DNA from: Dyella lutea
Lineage (GTDB): Bacteria; Pseudomonadota; Gammaproteobacteria; Xanthomonadales; Rhodanobacteraceae
Length of the DNA: 64,000 nucleotides
Assembly: GCF_024158035.1 (NCBI RefSeq)
Contig: NZ_JAMZEK010000003.1
Span: 620,001 to 684,000 of the forward strand
Direction: 5' to 3'
Shown: positions 49,344-59,361 of the stretch, one piece after another
Position numbering within the stretch: position 1 is the stretch's first letter
How the letters are laid out: the number at the start of each line of letters is the position of its first letter
Made by a program: the position numbers and the translations under genes
The notes under the pieces: model-generated
What the model was told of the DNA's origin: nothing
Databases searched by the model: none
Seen by the model: only the letters and a program-made list of their open reading frames with translations

Positions 49344-50144
49344 TCAGCCGCCGCTTCGCTCGGCGAGCATCGCATCCAGATCGTAGCCGCCCGGCGGCCT
49401 CCCGGCGAGCCAGTGTGCGGCCTCGATCGCCCCTCGCGCGAAGATGCCACGGTCGGTGGCCCGGTGCGCAAGCTCCAATCGCTCGCCATGCCCGATCAGC
49501 ATGGCGGTGTGCTCGCCAACGATGTCGCCGCCGCGAATCACGGCAAAGCCGATCTCGCCCGCCTCGCGAGGTCCCGTACGACCTTCACGGGAAAACACAA
49601 CCTGTTCGCCGAGCGCGACACCCCGCCCGGCAGCGGCGGCCTCGCCCAACAGCAGAGCCGTGCCGGAGGGAGCATCCTCCTTGCGGTTGTGGTGAGCCTC
49701 TAGGATCTCCAGGTCCCAATCGGCAAGCGCGGCAGCGGCCTGCCGCAGCAGTCGGGAGAGCACCGCCACGCCGAGACTGAAATTCGCCGAGCGCAGGAGC
49801 GGCAGGTGCCGGGACGCTTGGGCCAGTCTCGCCTCGAGTGCATCACCCACGCCGGTCGTGCCGACCACCAATGCCGCGCCACTGTCCAGACAATGCTGGA
49901 GAGCCGCCTGCAGACCCTCGGGGCCACTGAAATCGATCACCACGTCGAGAGTGGGCACGCCGGCCCAATCGTGCGTGAAACGAAGCTGGCTGCCGTGCGC
50001 AACCGGCGCGCCCATTTCCTGCGCGTCGGCAGCCGTGATTGCTGCAACGAGGTCAAACCGGCGATCCCGTCGCAGCAGATCGACCAGCACGCGCCCCATG
50101 CGTCCGGTGGCCCCATTGACCGCGACGCGAACAACCTCACCCAT
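49344..50144 (-). CDS. dapB: 4-hydroxy-tetrahydrodipicolinate reductase
   Basis: A 266-residue DapB. The NAD(P)-binding start VRVAVNGATGRMGRVLVDLL and the catalytic block EAHHNRKEDAPSGTALLLGE (His-His...Lys) are diagnostic. It reduces the dihydrodipicolinate precursor for lysine and peptidoglycan. I prefer the ATG at 50144 over one four codons upstream because GGAG sits 6 bases before it. It lies 64 bases after dnaJ and may be co-transcribed with it. Confidence 0.95.
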   Translation of the reverse strand: MGEVVRVAVNGATGRMGRVLVDLLRRDRRFDLVAAITAADAQEMGAPVAHGSQLRFTHDWAGVPTLDVVIDFSGPEGLQAALQHCLDSGAALVVGTTGVGDALEARLAQASRHLPLLRSANFSLGVAVLSRLLRQAAAALADWDLEILEAHHNRKEDAPSGTALLLGEAAAAGRGVALGEQVVFSREGRTGPREAGEIGFAVIRGGDIVGEHTAMLIGHGERLELAHRATDRGIFARGAIEAAHWLAGRPPGGYDLDAMLAERSGG

Positions 50145-50208
50145 GATCCGCTCCATCAGATGAAACCCTCAAGACCTCCATCATGTCTGACCGGACGCGA
50201 CCGGCAGC

Positions 50209-51327
50209 TCAGGAAGTCACCCTCGACCAGAACTGCTTGACCCCGTCGACCCAGGTCTTGGCCCGCGGCATGTGCTTCCCGGCATCGCCCTCGGCGAAGC
50301 TGGCCTCCAACTGCTCCAGCAGCTCACGCTGCTCGCGGGTCAACCGCACCGGGGTCTCGACCACCACCCGACAGATCAGGTCGCCATGCCGGCCGCTGCG
50401 TACCGACTTCACGCCGCGGCCGCGCAGGCGGAACTGCTGGCCGGTCTGGGTCTCCGGCGGGATGGTGACCGGCACCTCGCCTTCCAGCATGGGCACTGCC
50501 AGCTCTGCACCCAGTGCAGCCTGGGAGAAGCGGATCGGTACCTCGCAGTGGAGATCGTTGCCGTCGCGCTGGAAGATCGCGTGCTCGCGCACGCGCACCT
50601 CCACGTACAGATCGCCGGATTCGGCGCCGGCCGGGCCCGCCTCGCCCTGCCCGGCCAGGCGGATTCGGTCGCCAGTGTCCACGCCGGCCGGAATGCGTAC
50701 GGATAGCTTCCGGGTCTCCTCCAGCCGGCCCTCGCCATGGCAGTGCCGGCAGGGCTTTTCGATCGCCTGACCGCTGCCGCCGCAATGCGGGCATGCCTGC
50801 TGAATCGAGAAGATGCCGTTCTGCATGCGCACGCGGCCGTGGCCATGGCAGGTCTTGCAGGTGACCGTCTTGCCGTCGGCCGAGCCCGAACCATTGCAGT
50901 GATGGCAGTTCACCTGGGTGGGAATCTCGATGGTGCGCTCGATGCCGAACACCGCCTCCTCGAGATCCAGCTCCATGATGTAGCGCAGGTCGGCGCCCCG
51001 GCGGGCGCGCCCCCGACCGCCGCCGAAGATGTCGCCGAAGATGTCGCCGAAAATATCGCCCATGTCGCCGAAGCCGGCGCCGCCGCGACCGCCCATGCCG
51101 CCCTCGAAGGCCGCATGGCCGTGCTGGTCGTACATCGCACGCTTCTGCGCATCGGCCAGCACCTCGTAGGCCTCCTTGGCCTCCTTGAACTTCTCCTGCG
51201 CCCCGGGATCGTCGGGATTGCGGTCCGGGTGGTACTTCATGGCCAGGCGGCGGAAGGATTTCTTCAGCTCCACCTCGGTGACGCTGCGCTCCACGCCCAG
51301 CACTTCGTAGTAGTCACGCTTGCTCAT
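50209..51327 (-). CDS. dnaJ: chaperone protein DnaJ
   Basis: A 372-residue DnaJ: J domain with the HPD motif in YHPDRNPDD, Gly/Phe-rich linker ([17 protein letters not shown]), four CxxCxGxG zinc repeats ([32 protein letters not shown]) and the client-binding C-terminal domains. It stimulates DnaK ATPase and delivers clients. It follows dnaK after a strong hairpin. Confidence 0.97.
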   Translation of the reverse strand: MSKRDYYEVLGVERSVTEVELKKSFRRLAMKYHPDRNPDDPGAQEKFKEAKEAYEVLADAQKRAMYDQHGHAAFEGGMGGRGGAGFGDMGDIFGDIFGDIFGGGRGRARRGADLRYIMELDLEEAVFGIERTIEIPTQVNCHHCNGSGSADGKTVTCKTCHGHGRVRMQNGIFSIQQACPHCGGSGQAIEKPCRHCHGEGRLEETRKLSVRIPAGVDTGDRIRLAGQGEAGPAGAESGDLYVEVRVREHAIFQRDGNDLHCEVPIRFSQAALGAELAVPMLEGEVPVTIPPETQTGQQFRLRGRGVKSVRSGRHGDLICRVVVETPVRLTREQRELLEQLEASFAEGDAGKHMPRAKTWVDGVKQFWSRVTS

Positions 51328-51393
51328 TCATCACACCCGAAACTCGATCACTTCCCCAACGCCGGACAGGCTGCCGGCGCTCTTGCAAGCAAA

Positions 51394-51427
51394 CAGCCCG
51401 CGCCGGCTTTCGGCGCGGCGCGGGCTG
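51394..51427 (-). terminator. hairpin between dnaK and dnaJ
   Basis: An 11-bp perfect stem CAGCCCGCGCC / GGCGCGGGCTG with a 12-base GC-rich loop; on minus a short T-rich segment follows. It may attenuate dnaJ relative to dnaK. Confidence 0.6.
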
Positions 51428-51457
51428 GTTTTCGTCGATGTCGTCGACCGACGCTAC

Positions 51458-53380
51458 TTACTTCTTGTCGCCGTCCTTGACCTCGGTGAACTCGGCGTCG
51501 ACCACGTCGTCCGGCTGCGCCGAGCCACCGCCCGGAGCCGACTGGGCACCACCAGCATCGCCGCCAGACTGGGCCGCGGCATACAGCGCCTGGGCCACCT
51601 GCTCGAGCTTCTCGACCTTCGCCTCGATCGCCGCCTTGTCGTCGCTGTCCTTGACCTTCTCCAGATCAGACAGCGCACCTTCGATGGTCGACAGCTGGTC
51701 CGCCGGCACCTTACCGCCATGCTCCTTCAGCGCACTGCGCGTGGCGTGCACCAGCTGGTCGGCCTTGTTGCGGGTGGCGACGAGCTCGTGGAACTTCTTG
51801 TCCTCTTCCTTGTTCGCCTCGGCGTCGGCGACCATGCGCGCGATCTCCTCCTCGGACAGGCCCGAACCGGCCTTGATCTCGATGCGCTGCTCCTTGCCGG
51901 TCTTCTTGTCCTTGGCCGACACGTGCAGGATGCCGTTGGCGTCGATGTCGAAGGTGACCTCGATCTGCGGCATGCCGCGCGGCGCCGGCTCGATGCCCTG
52001 CAGGTCGAACTTGCCCAGCGACTTGTTGGCGCTGGCGCGCTCGCGCTCGCCCTGCAGCACGTGCACGGTGACCGCGGTCTGGTTGTCGTCGGCGGTGGAG
52101 AACACCTGCGAGGCCTTGGTCGGCACCGTGGTGTTCTTCTCGATCAGCTTGGTCATCACGCCGCCCATGGTCTCGATGCCCAGCGACAGCGGGGTCACGT
52201 CCAGCAGCAGCACGTCCTTGACCGAACCGCCCAGCACGCCACCCTGGATCGCCGCGCCCACGGCGACGGCCTCGTCCGGGTTGACGTCCTTGCGCGGCTC
52301 CTTGCCGAAGAAGTCCTTCACCGACTCCTGCACCTTGGGCATGCGGGTCTGGCCGCCGACGAGGATCACCTCGTTGATGTCGGACACGCGCAGGCCGGCG
52401 TCGTTGAGCGCGGTGCGGCACGGTTCGATGGTGCGCTTGACCAGATCCTCGACCAATGCTTCCAGCTTGGCGCGGGTGAGCTTGATGTTCAGGTGCTTCG
52501 GACCGGAGGCATCGGCCGTGACGTACGGCAGGTTGACCTCGGTCTGGTGGCTGGAGGACAGCTCGATCTTGGCGCGCTCGGCGGCATCCTTCAGGCGCTG
52601 CAGGGCCAGCGGATCCTTGCGCAGGTCGATGCCCTGGTCCTTCTGGAATTCCTCGACCAGGTAGTCGATGACGCGCATGTCGAAATCTTCACCACCGAGG
52701 AAGGTATCGCCGTTGGTGGCCAGCACCTCGAACTGCTTTTCACCATCGACCTCGGCGATCTCGATAATCGATACGTCGAAGGTGCCGCCGCCCAGGTCGT
52801 ACACCGCGATCTTGCGATCGCCGCCCTTCTTGTCCAGGCCGTAGGCCAGCGCGGCAGCGGTCGGCTCGTTGATGATGCGCTTGACGTCCAGGCCGGCGAT
52901 CTTGCCGGCGTCCTTGGTCGCCTGGCGCTGGCTATCGTTGAAGTAGGCCGGCACCGTGATCACTGCCTCGGTGATGGTCTCGCCGAGATAGTCCTCGGCG
53001 GTCTTCTTCATCTTCATCAGCACCTTGGCGGAAATCTCCTGCGGCGCCATCTTCCTGCCGTCGGAGGTCTGCACCCAGGCGTCGCCGTTGTCGTGCGCCA
53101 CGATGCCGTAGGGGACGATGTCCAGATCCTTCTGCACCTCGGCGTCGGTGAACTTGCGGCCGATCAGGCGCTTCACCGCGTAGAAGGTGTTCTTCGGGTT
53201 GGTCACGCTCTGGCGCTTGGCCGAGGCACCGACCAGCACTTCGCCGTCCTTGTTGAAGGCGACGATGGACGGCGTGGTGCGATCGCCCTCCGAGTTCTCG
53301 ATGACCTTGACCGAGGTGCCGTCCATGACGGCCACGCACGAGTTGGTCGTGCCCAGGTCGATGCCGATGATCTTGCCCAT
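51458..53380 (-). CDS. dnaK: chaperone protein DnaK (Hsp70)
   Basis: A 640-residue Hsp70. The ATPase domain ([46 protein letters not shown]) is followed by a substrate domain with [20 protein letters not shown], the helical lid and a Gly-rich tail ending [10 protein letters not shown]. The length fits. It works with DnaJ and GrpE. A sigma-32-like promoter precedes it. Confidence 0.98.
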   Translation of the reverse strand: MGKIIGIDLGTTNSCVAVMDGTSVKVIENSEGDRTTPSIVAFNKDGEVLVGASAKRQSVTNPKNTFYAVKRLIGRKFTDAEVQKDLDIVPYGIVAHDNGDAWVQTSDGRKMAPQEISAKVLMKMKKTAEDYLGETITEAVITVPAYFNDSQRQATKDAGKIAGLDVKRIINEPTAAALAYGLDKKGGDRKIAVYDLGGGTFDVSIIEIAEVDGEKQFEVLATNGDTFLGGEDFDMRVIDYLVEEFQKDQGIDLRKDPLALQRLKDAAERAKIELSSSHQTEVNLPYVTADASGPKHLNIKLTRAKLEALVEDLVKRTIEPCRTALNDAGLRVSDINEVILVGGQTRMPKVQESVKDFFGKEPRKDVNPDEAVAVGAAIQGGVLGGSVKDVLLLDVTPLSLGIETMGGVMTKLIEKNTTVPTKASQVFSTADDNQTAVTVHVLQGERERASANKSLGKFDLQGIEPAPRGMPQIEVTFDIDANGILHVSAKDKKTGKEQRIEIKAGSGLSEEEIARMVADAEANKEEDKKFHELVATRNKADQLVHATRSALKEHGGKVPADQLSTIEGALSDLEKVKDSDDKAAIEAKVEKLEQVAQALYAAAQSGGDAGGAQSAPGGGSAQPDDVVDAEFTEVKDGDKK

Positions 53381-53432
53381 GTGTGTGCTCCGAATTTTTC
53401 TTGCGGCCCCCGCGGCCGCGAACTGGTTTCCA

Positions 53433-53460
53433 GAATGGGGCCCGCGCCTGGCGATTCAAT
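53433..53460 (-). promoter_or_regulatory. sigma-32-like heat-shock promoter of dnaK
   Basis: On the minus strand ATTGAAT (53454-53460), 13-base spacer, CCCCATTC (53433-53440), close to the CTTGAAA - CCCCATnT consensus, about 50 bases before the dnaK ATG. Confidence 0.7.
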
Positions 53461-53526
53461 GCCGATCGGGCCTCCCGATTGGGGTCTGGCCTGACGCCGG
53501 TCAACCGACCGCCGCCTGCCAATGCC

Positions 53527-54048
53527 TCACTCCTGAGCGACGGCGACCAGCGCCGGCCGCAACAGGCGGTCGTTCAACACGTAACCCTTCTGCAGCACGC
53601 TCACCACCGTGCCCGGCGCCTTGCCCGGTGCGGCAACCATGCTGACGGCATGGTGGCGCTCCGGATCGAGCGGCTGGTCGAGCGGATCGACCTGCACCAT
53701 GCCGTTGGACTCGGCCACCTTGAGCAGCGCCTTCAGCGTGAGGCTGATGCCCTCGCGGATCGCCGCCACGTCACCGCCCTCCACCGCCAGCCCGCGCTCG
53801 AGGCTGTCGTAAACCGGCAGCAGGTCGTTGAGCAGCTTTTCGTTGGCGAAGCGACGCGCCTGCTCCAGGTCACGCTGCAGGCGACGGCGCTGGTTTTCCA
53901 GGTCCGCCCGCTCACGCAGCACGCTCTCGCGAAGCTCGGCGTTGCTGGCCTCCAGCTCGACGATGCGTGCCTGAAGCGCCGCCAGATCGTCGGCCTGGCC
54001 AGCCGTTTCCCGGCCCTGCTCCGGCGCCTGCGGATCGTTGTTTTGCAT
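53527..54048 (-). CDS. grpE: nucleotide exchange factor GrpE
   Basis: A 173-residue GrpE: a long N-terminal coiled coil (about residues 25-75, with DLENQRRRLQRDLEQARRFA), the four-helix region (LLPVYDSLERGLAVEGGDVA) and the beta-wing (HHAVSMV; GTVVSVLQKGYVLNDRLLRP). It exchanges ADP for ATP on DnaK. The ATG at 54048 was chosen because the 11 codons upstream are not family-like. Confidence 0.95.
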   Translation of the reverse strand: MQNNDPQAPEQGRETAGQADDLAALQARIVELEASNAELRESVLRERADLENQRRRLQRDLEQARRFANEKLLNDLLPVYDSLERGLAVEGGDVAAIREGISLTLKALLKVAESNGMVQVDPLDQPLDPERHHAVSMVAAPGKAPGTVVSVLQKGYVLNDRLLRPALVAVAQE

Positions 54049-54129
54049 AATCCCACTCCAGCAGAAAACCCGGGCCGGCAAGGCTTGCCGACCCTCGAAA
54101 CATGCGGGGAACCCCGCCTCCCGGGGCGT

Positions 54130-55191
54130 TTATGAGGTCGGCGCGGCCCGATTCAAGGCGTCGCTGAGCAGCCCGGCGGTCGCCTGCACCACCGGGATCA
54201 CCCGCTCGTAGGCCATGCGCGTCGGCCCGATCACCCCCACCGCGCCCATCACCCGCCCGTGGGCGCCGTAGGTGGCGGTGACGACGCTGCACCCGTCCAG
54301 CGCGGTGAAGCCCGATTCCTCGCCGATGAACAGCCGCACGCCCGGCGCCCGGGCGCACATTTCCATGAGCTGCAGCAGCTCGTTCTTCTTCTGGAAGGCC
54401 TCGAACAGCTCGCGCAGGCGGTCCAGATCGGCGAGCTCGGCGTAGTTCATCAGATTGGTCTGGCCGCTTACCAGCACGTCCTCGTCTTCGCCCGCGGGGG
54501 CAAACGAAGCGGCTGCCAGCTCGACCGAACTGGCCAGAAGCCGGTTGAGCTCACTGCCGGCCTCGCGGATCTCGCGCAGCAGGTGGGCCCGGATGTCGTC
54601 CAGGCGCAGCCCGGCGAAATGGGCGTTGAGGTAGTTGGCCGCCTGCTCCAGCTCGCGATTGTCCAGCGGCTTGGCCAGGCGGACGATGCGGTTCTGCACC
54701 TGGTTGTCGGCGAACACCAGCACGACCAGCACCTGGGCGTCCGGCAGTGCCACGAAATCAATGTGGCGCAGCGGGAAGTCCCCTTGCTTGGGCACGGTGA
54801 CCACGCCGGCAAAATGGGTCATCGCCGAGAGCAGCGAGGACACGTTGCCCAGCAAATCCCGTGTGGTCGCCGGCTGCGGCGGCAACTCGCGCCTCAGCCG
54901 CGCCATGTCGTCCCGATGCAGCGGCTGGAGCTCGATCAGGCTGTCCACGAACAGGCGCAGCCCGCGCGGCGTGGGAATGCGCCCGGCCGAAGTGTGCGGC
55001 GAGGCGACCAGGCCGGCCTCCTCCAGGTCCGCCATGATGTTGCGGATGGTCGCCGGACTGACGTCCAGGCCGGACGAGCGCGACAGCGTGCGCGAGCCGA
55101 CCGGCTCGCCGTCGGACAGATACTGCGCGATCAACGACCGCAGCAAGCTGCGGGCGCGGGCGTCGAGTTCGTGGCCATGGTGCTGTCGCAT
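54130..55191 (-). CDS. hrcA: heat-inducible transcription repressor HrcA
   Basis: A 353-residue repressor. The N-terminal winged helix covers LDARARSLLRSLIAQYLSDG and the VSPATIRNIMADLEEAGLV motif; the C-terminal part holds the conserved GVRLFIGEESGFTALDGCSV. HrcA binds CIRCE elements and needs GroEL for activity. The ATG at 55191 gives MRQHHGHELDAR. It heads the hrcA-grpE-dnaK-dnaJ block. Confidence 0.95.
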   Translation of the reverse strand: MRQHHGHELDARARSLLRSLIAQYLSDGEPVGSRTLSRSSGLDVSPATIRNIMADLEEAGLVASPHTSAGRIPTPRGLRLFVDSLIELQPLHRDDMARLRRELPPQPATTRDLLGNVSSLLSAMTHFAGVVTVPKQGDFPLRHIDFVALPDAQVLVVLVFADNQVQNRIVRLAKPLDNRELEQAANYLNAHFAGLRLDDIRAHLLREIREAGSELNRLLASSVELAAASFAPAGEDEDVLVSGQTNLMNYAELADLDRLRELFEAFQKKNELLQLMEMCARAPGVRLFIGEESGFTALDGCSVVTATYGAHGRVMGAVGVIGPTRMAYERVIPVVQATAGLLSDALNRAAPTS

Positions 55192-55222
55192 GCGCTGTGG
55201 CAATCCTTGAGACGGGGAACAA

Positions 55223-55249
55223 ATAAGGTGTGGCGAGCGGCTTTGCAAG
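55223..55249 (-). promoter_or_regulatory. possible sigma-32-like promoter of hrcA
   Basis: On minus CTTGCAA (55243-55249), 12-base spacer, CACCTTAT (55223-55230). It is weaker than the dnaK site. Confidence 0.35.
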
Positions 55250-55333
55250 CCGGACCGTGTCCGCCGGCGGCGGGGCCTCGCCCGTGTCGCCTGCCATCCC
55301 TACAATCCAGTCTCTTCCATCGAACCGTTTTCC

Positions 55334-57007
55334 ATGCTCACTTCGCTCTACGTCCGACACTTCGCCGTCGTTGAAGAAGCCGAGATCGTCTTCGGCCCGG
55401 GGCTTACCGTGGTCAGCGGCGAAACCGGCGCCGGCAAATCGCTGATGGTCGATGCCCTGATGCTGCTGGCCGGCGCCCGCGCCGACAGCGGCATGGTGCG
55501 TGCGGGCGCGGACCGCGCGGAGCTGGCCGCGGAGTTCGACCTGACCGGACTTCCGGAAGCCCGGGCCTGGCTGGAGCGCGAGGAGCTGGATGACGAAGAC
55601 CATTGCCAGTTGCGCCGGGTGATCCGCGCCGAGGGCAGTTCGCGCGCATGGATCAACGGCCGCCCCGCCAACGCCAGCCAGCTCGGTGAGCTGGCCGCGC
55701 TGCTGGTGGAGATCCACGGCCAGCACGAGCACCAGGCGCTGCTCTCGCGGGGGCACCAGCTCGCTCTCCTGGACGCTTACGCCGGGAACGAGGCCGGCCT
55801 TGGCGAGGTCCGCTCGCTGGCCGCCGAATGGCGTGAGGTCGGCGCCCGCATCCGCAAGCTCAGCGGCGGCGATGACCGCGACCGCCAGCTCGAGCTGCTT
55901 CGCCACGAAGTCACCGAACTGGAGCAGTGGGCGCTGCCGCCGGAGGAACTGGCCGAGCTGGAGGCCTCGCACAAGCGTCTGTCCAATGCCGGTCGGCTGG
56001 CCGAGGGCGCGGCCGGGGTGATCGACATGATCGACGGCGACAGCGAGTTCGCGCTGCGCCGCGTGCTGGGCCGCACGCAGGCCGAGCTGGCTCGGCTGGC
56101 GGCGATCGACGACCGGCTGCAGCCCCTGCTGGAACTGGTCGAAAATGCCACGATCCAGCTCGGCGAGGCCGCCGACGACCTGGGGCGCTACGCGCAGGAC
56201 GTCGATCTCGACCCCGAACGCTTCACCCAGGTCGACACCCACCTGGCCCGGCTGCACGAACTGGGCCGTCGGCACCGTCTGCCCGCGGCTGACCTCCACG
56301 GTAAGCTCGTCTCCCTGCGCGCCGAACTGGCGGAACTGGAGGGTGCGGGCGAGGCACTGGACGCGCTCGAAGCCCGCCGCGACAAACTGCAGCAGAAATA
56401 CGCGAAAGCCGCCGACGTCCTCGGCGCCTCCCGCCGCGACGCGGCCACCCGTCTGGCGGCGGAAGTCGGTGTCCTGATGGGCGAGCTCGGCATGGCCGGC
56501 GGTACGCTGACGATCGAGCTGGAGCCGGCCGGTGGCACGGATCCCGACCCACAGGGCCGCGAACGCTGCGAGTTGCTGGTCAGCGCCAACCCCGGACAGC
56601 CGCCCCGGCCACTGCGCAAAGTGGCCTCCGGCGGCGAACTGGCGCGCATCAGCCTGGCGATCGAGGTAGCCACGCTGGGCAAGGACACCGTCGGCACCAT
56701 GGTGTTCGACGAGGTGGACACAGGCATTGGTGGTGCCGTGGCCGAAGTGGTCGGCCAGAAACTGCGCTCGCTCGGTACCCTGCGCCAGGTGCTGTGCGTG
56801 ACCCACCTGCCGCAGGTGGCGGCGCAAGGCCACGCCCACCTCCAAGTGAGCAAGAGTAGCGACGGCGAGACCACCGCCACCCTGATCAGGACGCTGGATG
56901 GGGCCGGTCGCCAGGCCGAACTGGCGCGGATGCTGGGCGGCCTGGAGATCACCGCCGCGACCCGCGCCCACGCCAAGCAGATGCTGGAGCGGGCGCAGGC
57001 CGGCTGA
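55334..57007 (+). CDS. recN: DNA repair protein RecN
   Basis: A 557-residue SMC-like ATPase. Walker A GETGAGKSLMVDALMLLAGA is at residues 29-48, the long coiled coil fills about 150-400, and the ABC signature VASGGELARISLAIEVAT with Walker B MVFDEVDTGIGG sits at the C-terminus. It supports double-strand-break repair. A TACAAT at 55301-55306 is a possible -10. No clear LexA box is visible. It is divergent from hrcA and convergent with the response regulator (3-base gap). Confidence 0.96.
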   Translation: MLTSLYVRHFAVVEEAEIVFGPGLTVVSGETGAGKSLMVDALMLLAGARADSGMVRAGADRAELAAEFDLTGLPEARAWLEREELDDEDHCQLRRVIRAEGSSRAWINGRPANASQLGELAALLVEIHGQHEHQALLSRGHQLALLDAYAGNEAGLGEVRSLAAEWREVGARIRKLSGGDDRDRQLELLRHEVTELEQWALPPEELAELEASHKRLSNAGRLAEGAAGVIDMIDGDSEFALRRVLGRTQAELARLAAIDDRLQPLLELVENATIQLGEAADDLGRYAQDVDLDPERFTQVDTHLARLHELGRRHRLPAADLHGKLVSLRAELAELEGAGEALDALEARRDKLQQKYAKAADVLGASRRDAATRLAAEVGVLMGELGMAGGTLTIELEPAGGTDPDPQGRERCELLVSANPGQPPRPLRKVASGGELARISLAIEVATLGKDTVGTMVFDEVDTGIGGAVAEVVGQKLRSLGTLRQVLCVTHLPQVAAQGHAHLQVSKSSDGETTATLIRTLDGAGRQAELARMLGGLEITAATRAHAKQMLERAQAG

Positions 57008-57010
57008 GGC

Positions 57011-57649
57011 TCAGGTCGCCGGACCGTCGAGCAGGCCTCGTTCGCTGGCCATCCGGTAGAGGTCGAGCTCCGAGCCGGCACCGAGCTTGCCCATCAGACT
57101 GGCTCGGTGGATGTAGACCGTCTTCTGGCCGATGCCCAGTTCAGCCGCCACCTGCTTGGGCGCCCGCCCGGCCGCCAGCAACAGGAACACCTCGCGCTCG
57201 CGGGCGGTCAGCCGCTGGATCGGGTCGAGCGCCTCGGTCGGCCGATCGGCCCGCCGCTGGCGCAGGTCCGAGCTCAGGTAGCACTCCCCTTCCATCACCG
57301 CCCGGAGCCCGGCCACGAGCTCCTCGGGCGCCACCCCCTTGGTCACGAAACCGCTGGCACCGCGACGCAGGGCTTCCGAAACGTAAGGCTCGCCGTCGTG
57401 CATGCTGAGCACCACGATCCGGCTGCCGGGAGACACGCTGAGCAGGTGTTCGATCAGAGGCAGCCCGCTGCCATCCGGCAGCGACAGGTCCAGCGCCACG
57501 AGGTCCGGCGAAGTCCGATTGATGGCATCCACCGCGTCATCGGCGCAGCGGCATTCGGCCACGACTTCCAGGTCAGGCTCCATCTCGATCAGTCGCTTGA
57601 ACCCCTCACGCACGATGGCGTGGTCGTCCACCAGAACAATGCTGTACAT
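57011..57649 (-). CDS. NarL/FixJ-family response regulator
   Basis: A 212-residue regulator: receiver domain with acidic pair Asp8-Asp9, phospho-acceptor Asp54 in LVALDLSLPDGSG, Thr/Ser switch SMHDG and Lys104-like TKG; then a LuxR-type helix-turn-helix (TAREREVFLLLAAGRAPKQV; VYIHRASLMGKLGAGSE). It is divergent, 63 bases apart, from a matching HisKA_3 kinase, so the two form a two-component system. Start at 57649 fits the family opening MYSIVLVDDHAI. Targets unknown. Confidence 0.93.
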   Translation of the reverse strand: MYSIVLVDDHAIVREGFKRLIEMEPDLEVVAECRCADDAVDAINRTSPDLVALDLSLPDGSGLPLIEHLLSVSPGSRIVVLSMHDGEPYVSEALRRGASGFVTKGVAPEELVAGLRAVMEGECYLSSDLRQRRADRPTEALDPIQRLTAREREVFLLLAAGRAPKQVAAELGIGQKTVYIHRASLMGKLGAGSELDLYRMASERGLLDGPAT

Positions 57650-57712
57650 GCCCCTCTCCACCCAGCCGCACCCTCTCGACCGCACCAAGCATCGCACATG
57701 TAACATGCCCCG

Positions 57713-59323
57713 ATGCGGACCCTTACGACCCGGCTCCTGGCCTCCGGCCCGTTCCTCGCTGTGTGCTACCTGGCGGCCTGGCTGCTGTTGTGGCCGACCG
57801 AACAGCCCTACTGGATGCTTCCCTTCGGCCTGCGCTTCGGCGCCCTGCTGCTGACGCCGATGCGCCAATGGCCGTGGTTGCTCGGCACGGAGCTGGGGGC
57901 CAGCGTTTTCCTGGAGGTTCATCGCGACGAGGTGATGGGCTTGCTGGGCTTCCTGATCGGGGACGTACCGGACCCCCTGATCGTGGCCACCGGCCTATGG
58001 CTGCTGCGCAAGGCCAACCTCCATCCGAGTTTGCGCGTGCCGGAGGACGTGACCCGTCTGCTGCTGTCTGCGGTGCTCGTGGTCACCGCGACCACCGCCG
58101 TGGATGCGGCCCTGCTCGCCCTGATGCACCAGACCGCCCCGTCCAGCCCGATGATCGAGGCCCTGGGCCTGGATCTACTGAGCAACTACCTGGGCGTCCT
58201 GCTGATCGTGCCACTGATGATCATGCTGGTTCGTGCCCGACCCAGCCGGCGCATGCTCGCCAATCTGATCATGGACGGCCTGCTGGTCATGCTGCCATCG
58301 ATGGCCATCCTGCTGATGCTTTCCGAGCACGCGGCGCCACAACCACAGTTCGCCCGCGTGCTGTCGCTCGCCCCGGTGATGTTCTTTGCCTTCCGCCACG
58401 GCTGGCGCGGTGCCAGCCTGGCCATGATCACCACCAGCATGGGCATGAGCCTGGTGGACTTCGTGGTGGGGCAACCGGTCCCCAGCGCCTCGGGCTATCT
58501 GTTCCTCGCCGTGGCGGGAACCGGTGCACTGATGCTCGGCTCCGCCACCGATGCCCTGCGCCGCAGCAGCGAGCGGGTGGCCGAACAGAATGTCTATCTC
58601 GCCGCCGTGAACCGACGGCTCGATCAGCTTGCCCGCCAGCTGCGCGACGCCGCTCGAGGAAACCTGCAGGCCGAGGAAAGCCAGCGACGCTACATGGCCG
58701 CCGAACTCCACGACGAGCTTGGCCAGAACATCACGGCGATCCAGACGCACATGAAGCTGGCCCAGAGCCGGCTGCAGGCGACGGGAATGGAGGATGTTGT
58801 CCAATCGGTCAACACCATCCTCGGGCACATGCGCCGTGCGCTGCACCGACTGCTGGACGACCTTCGCCCGGCCGTACTGGACGAGTTCGGCCTGCTCCGG
58901 GCACTCGAGGAGGGCCCGATCAGAGACCTTCTGGACGCTGCTGGCGTGGAGTACGTCACCGATCTCCATGGCGACCCGAGATTGCTCGACGACGACACTC
59001 GCACTGCGATCTACCGCCTGGTGCAGGAGAGCGCCACCAATACGGTCAAACACGCACAGGCCAGCCAGTTTCGACTGCGGCTGCGCATCGGGGAGCGCCA
59101 TGGCGCCCCGCTGGCCTTGCTGGACATCCGCGACAATGGCGCCGGCTTGCCCGGGACGCTCCCGCGAGGGGGGCGTGGCTTGCAAGGCATGCGCGATCGC
59201 GTCACCTCGCTGGGTGGACTGTTCCGCCTGCGACCGGGCACGCCGGGGGTCCACCTGCGCATCTTGTTGCGTGGCAACAATATTTCGCCCGGCAAGGTCG
59301 ACCCGTCCGTGCGTCATCCCTAG
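57713..59323 (+). CDS. MASE1-like membrane sensor histidine kinase (UhpB/NarX-type catalytic core)
   Basis: A 536-residue kinase. About eight hydrophobic helices in the first 285 residues resemble a MASE1-type sensory module; a coiled segment follows (about 290-335). The dimerisation/H-box is AAELHDELGQNITAIQTHMK (HisKA_3 type, phospho-His in HDELGQ). The ATPase domain shows YRLVQESATNTVKHA, DIRDNGAGLPG and GRGLQGMRDR. The cognate regulator is the divergent gene at 57011-57649. The signal is unknown; MASE1 domains often sense membrane or respiratory cues. Confidence 0.9.
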   Translation: MRTLTTRLLASGPFLAVCYLAAWLLLWPTEQPYWMLPFGLRFGALLLTPMRQWPWLLGTELGASVFLEVHRDEVMGLLGFLIGDVPDPLIVATGLWLLRKANLHPSLRVPEDVTRLLLSAVLVVTATTAVDAALLALMHQTAPSSPMIEALGLDLLSNYLGVLLIVPLMIMLVRARPSRRMLANLIMDGLLVMLPSMAILLMLSEHAAPQPQFARVLSLAPVMFFAFRHGWRGASLAMITTSMGMSLVDFVVGQPVPSASGYLFLAVAGTGALMLGSATDALRRSSERVAEQNVYLAAVNRRLDQLARQLRDAARGNLQAEESQRRYMAAELHDELGQNITAIQTHMKLAQSRLQATGMEDVVQSVNTILGHMRRALHRLLDDLRPAVLDEFGLLRALEEGPIRDLLDAAGVEYVTDLHGDPRLLDDDTRTAIYRLVQESATNTVKHAQASQFRLRLRIGERHGAPLALLDIRDNGAGLPGTLPRGGRGLQGMRDRVTSLGGLFRLRPGTPGVHLRILLRGNNISPGKVDPSVRHP

Positions 59324-59361
59324 GAATTTTTCTGATACCCGGTTCGTGAAGGCTTCGTTAG

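Noticed and set aside
51320-53494. A 724-codon frame antisense to dnaK
   Set aside because: Shadow of a highly biased codon gene; dnaK is certain.
55192-55333. Possible LexA box before recN
   Set aside because: I looked for the palindromic operator types known in gammaproteobacteria and xanthomonads and saw none; only a -10-like TACAAT is present.
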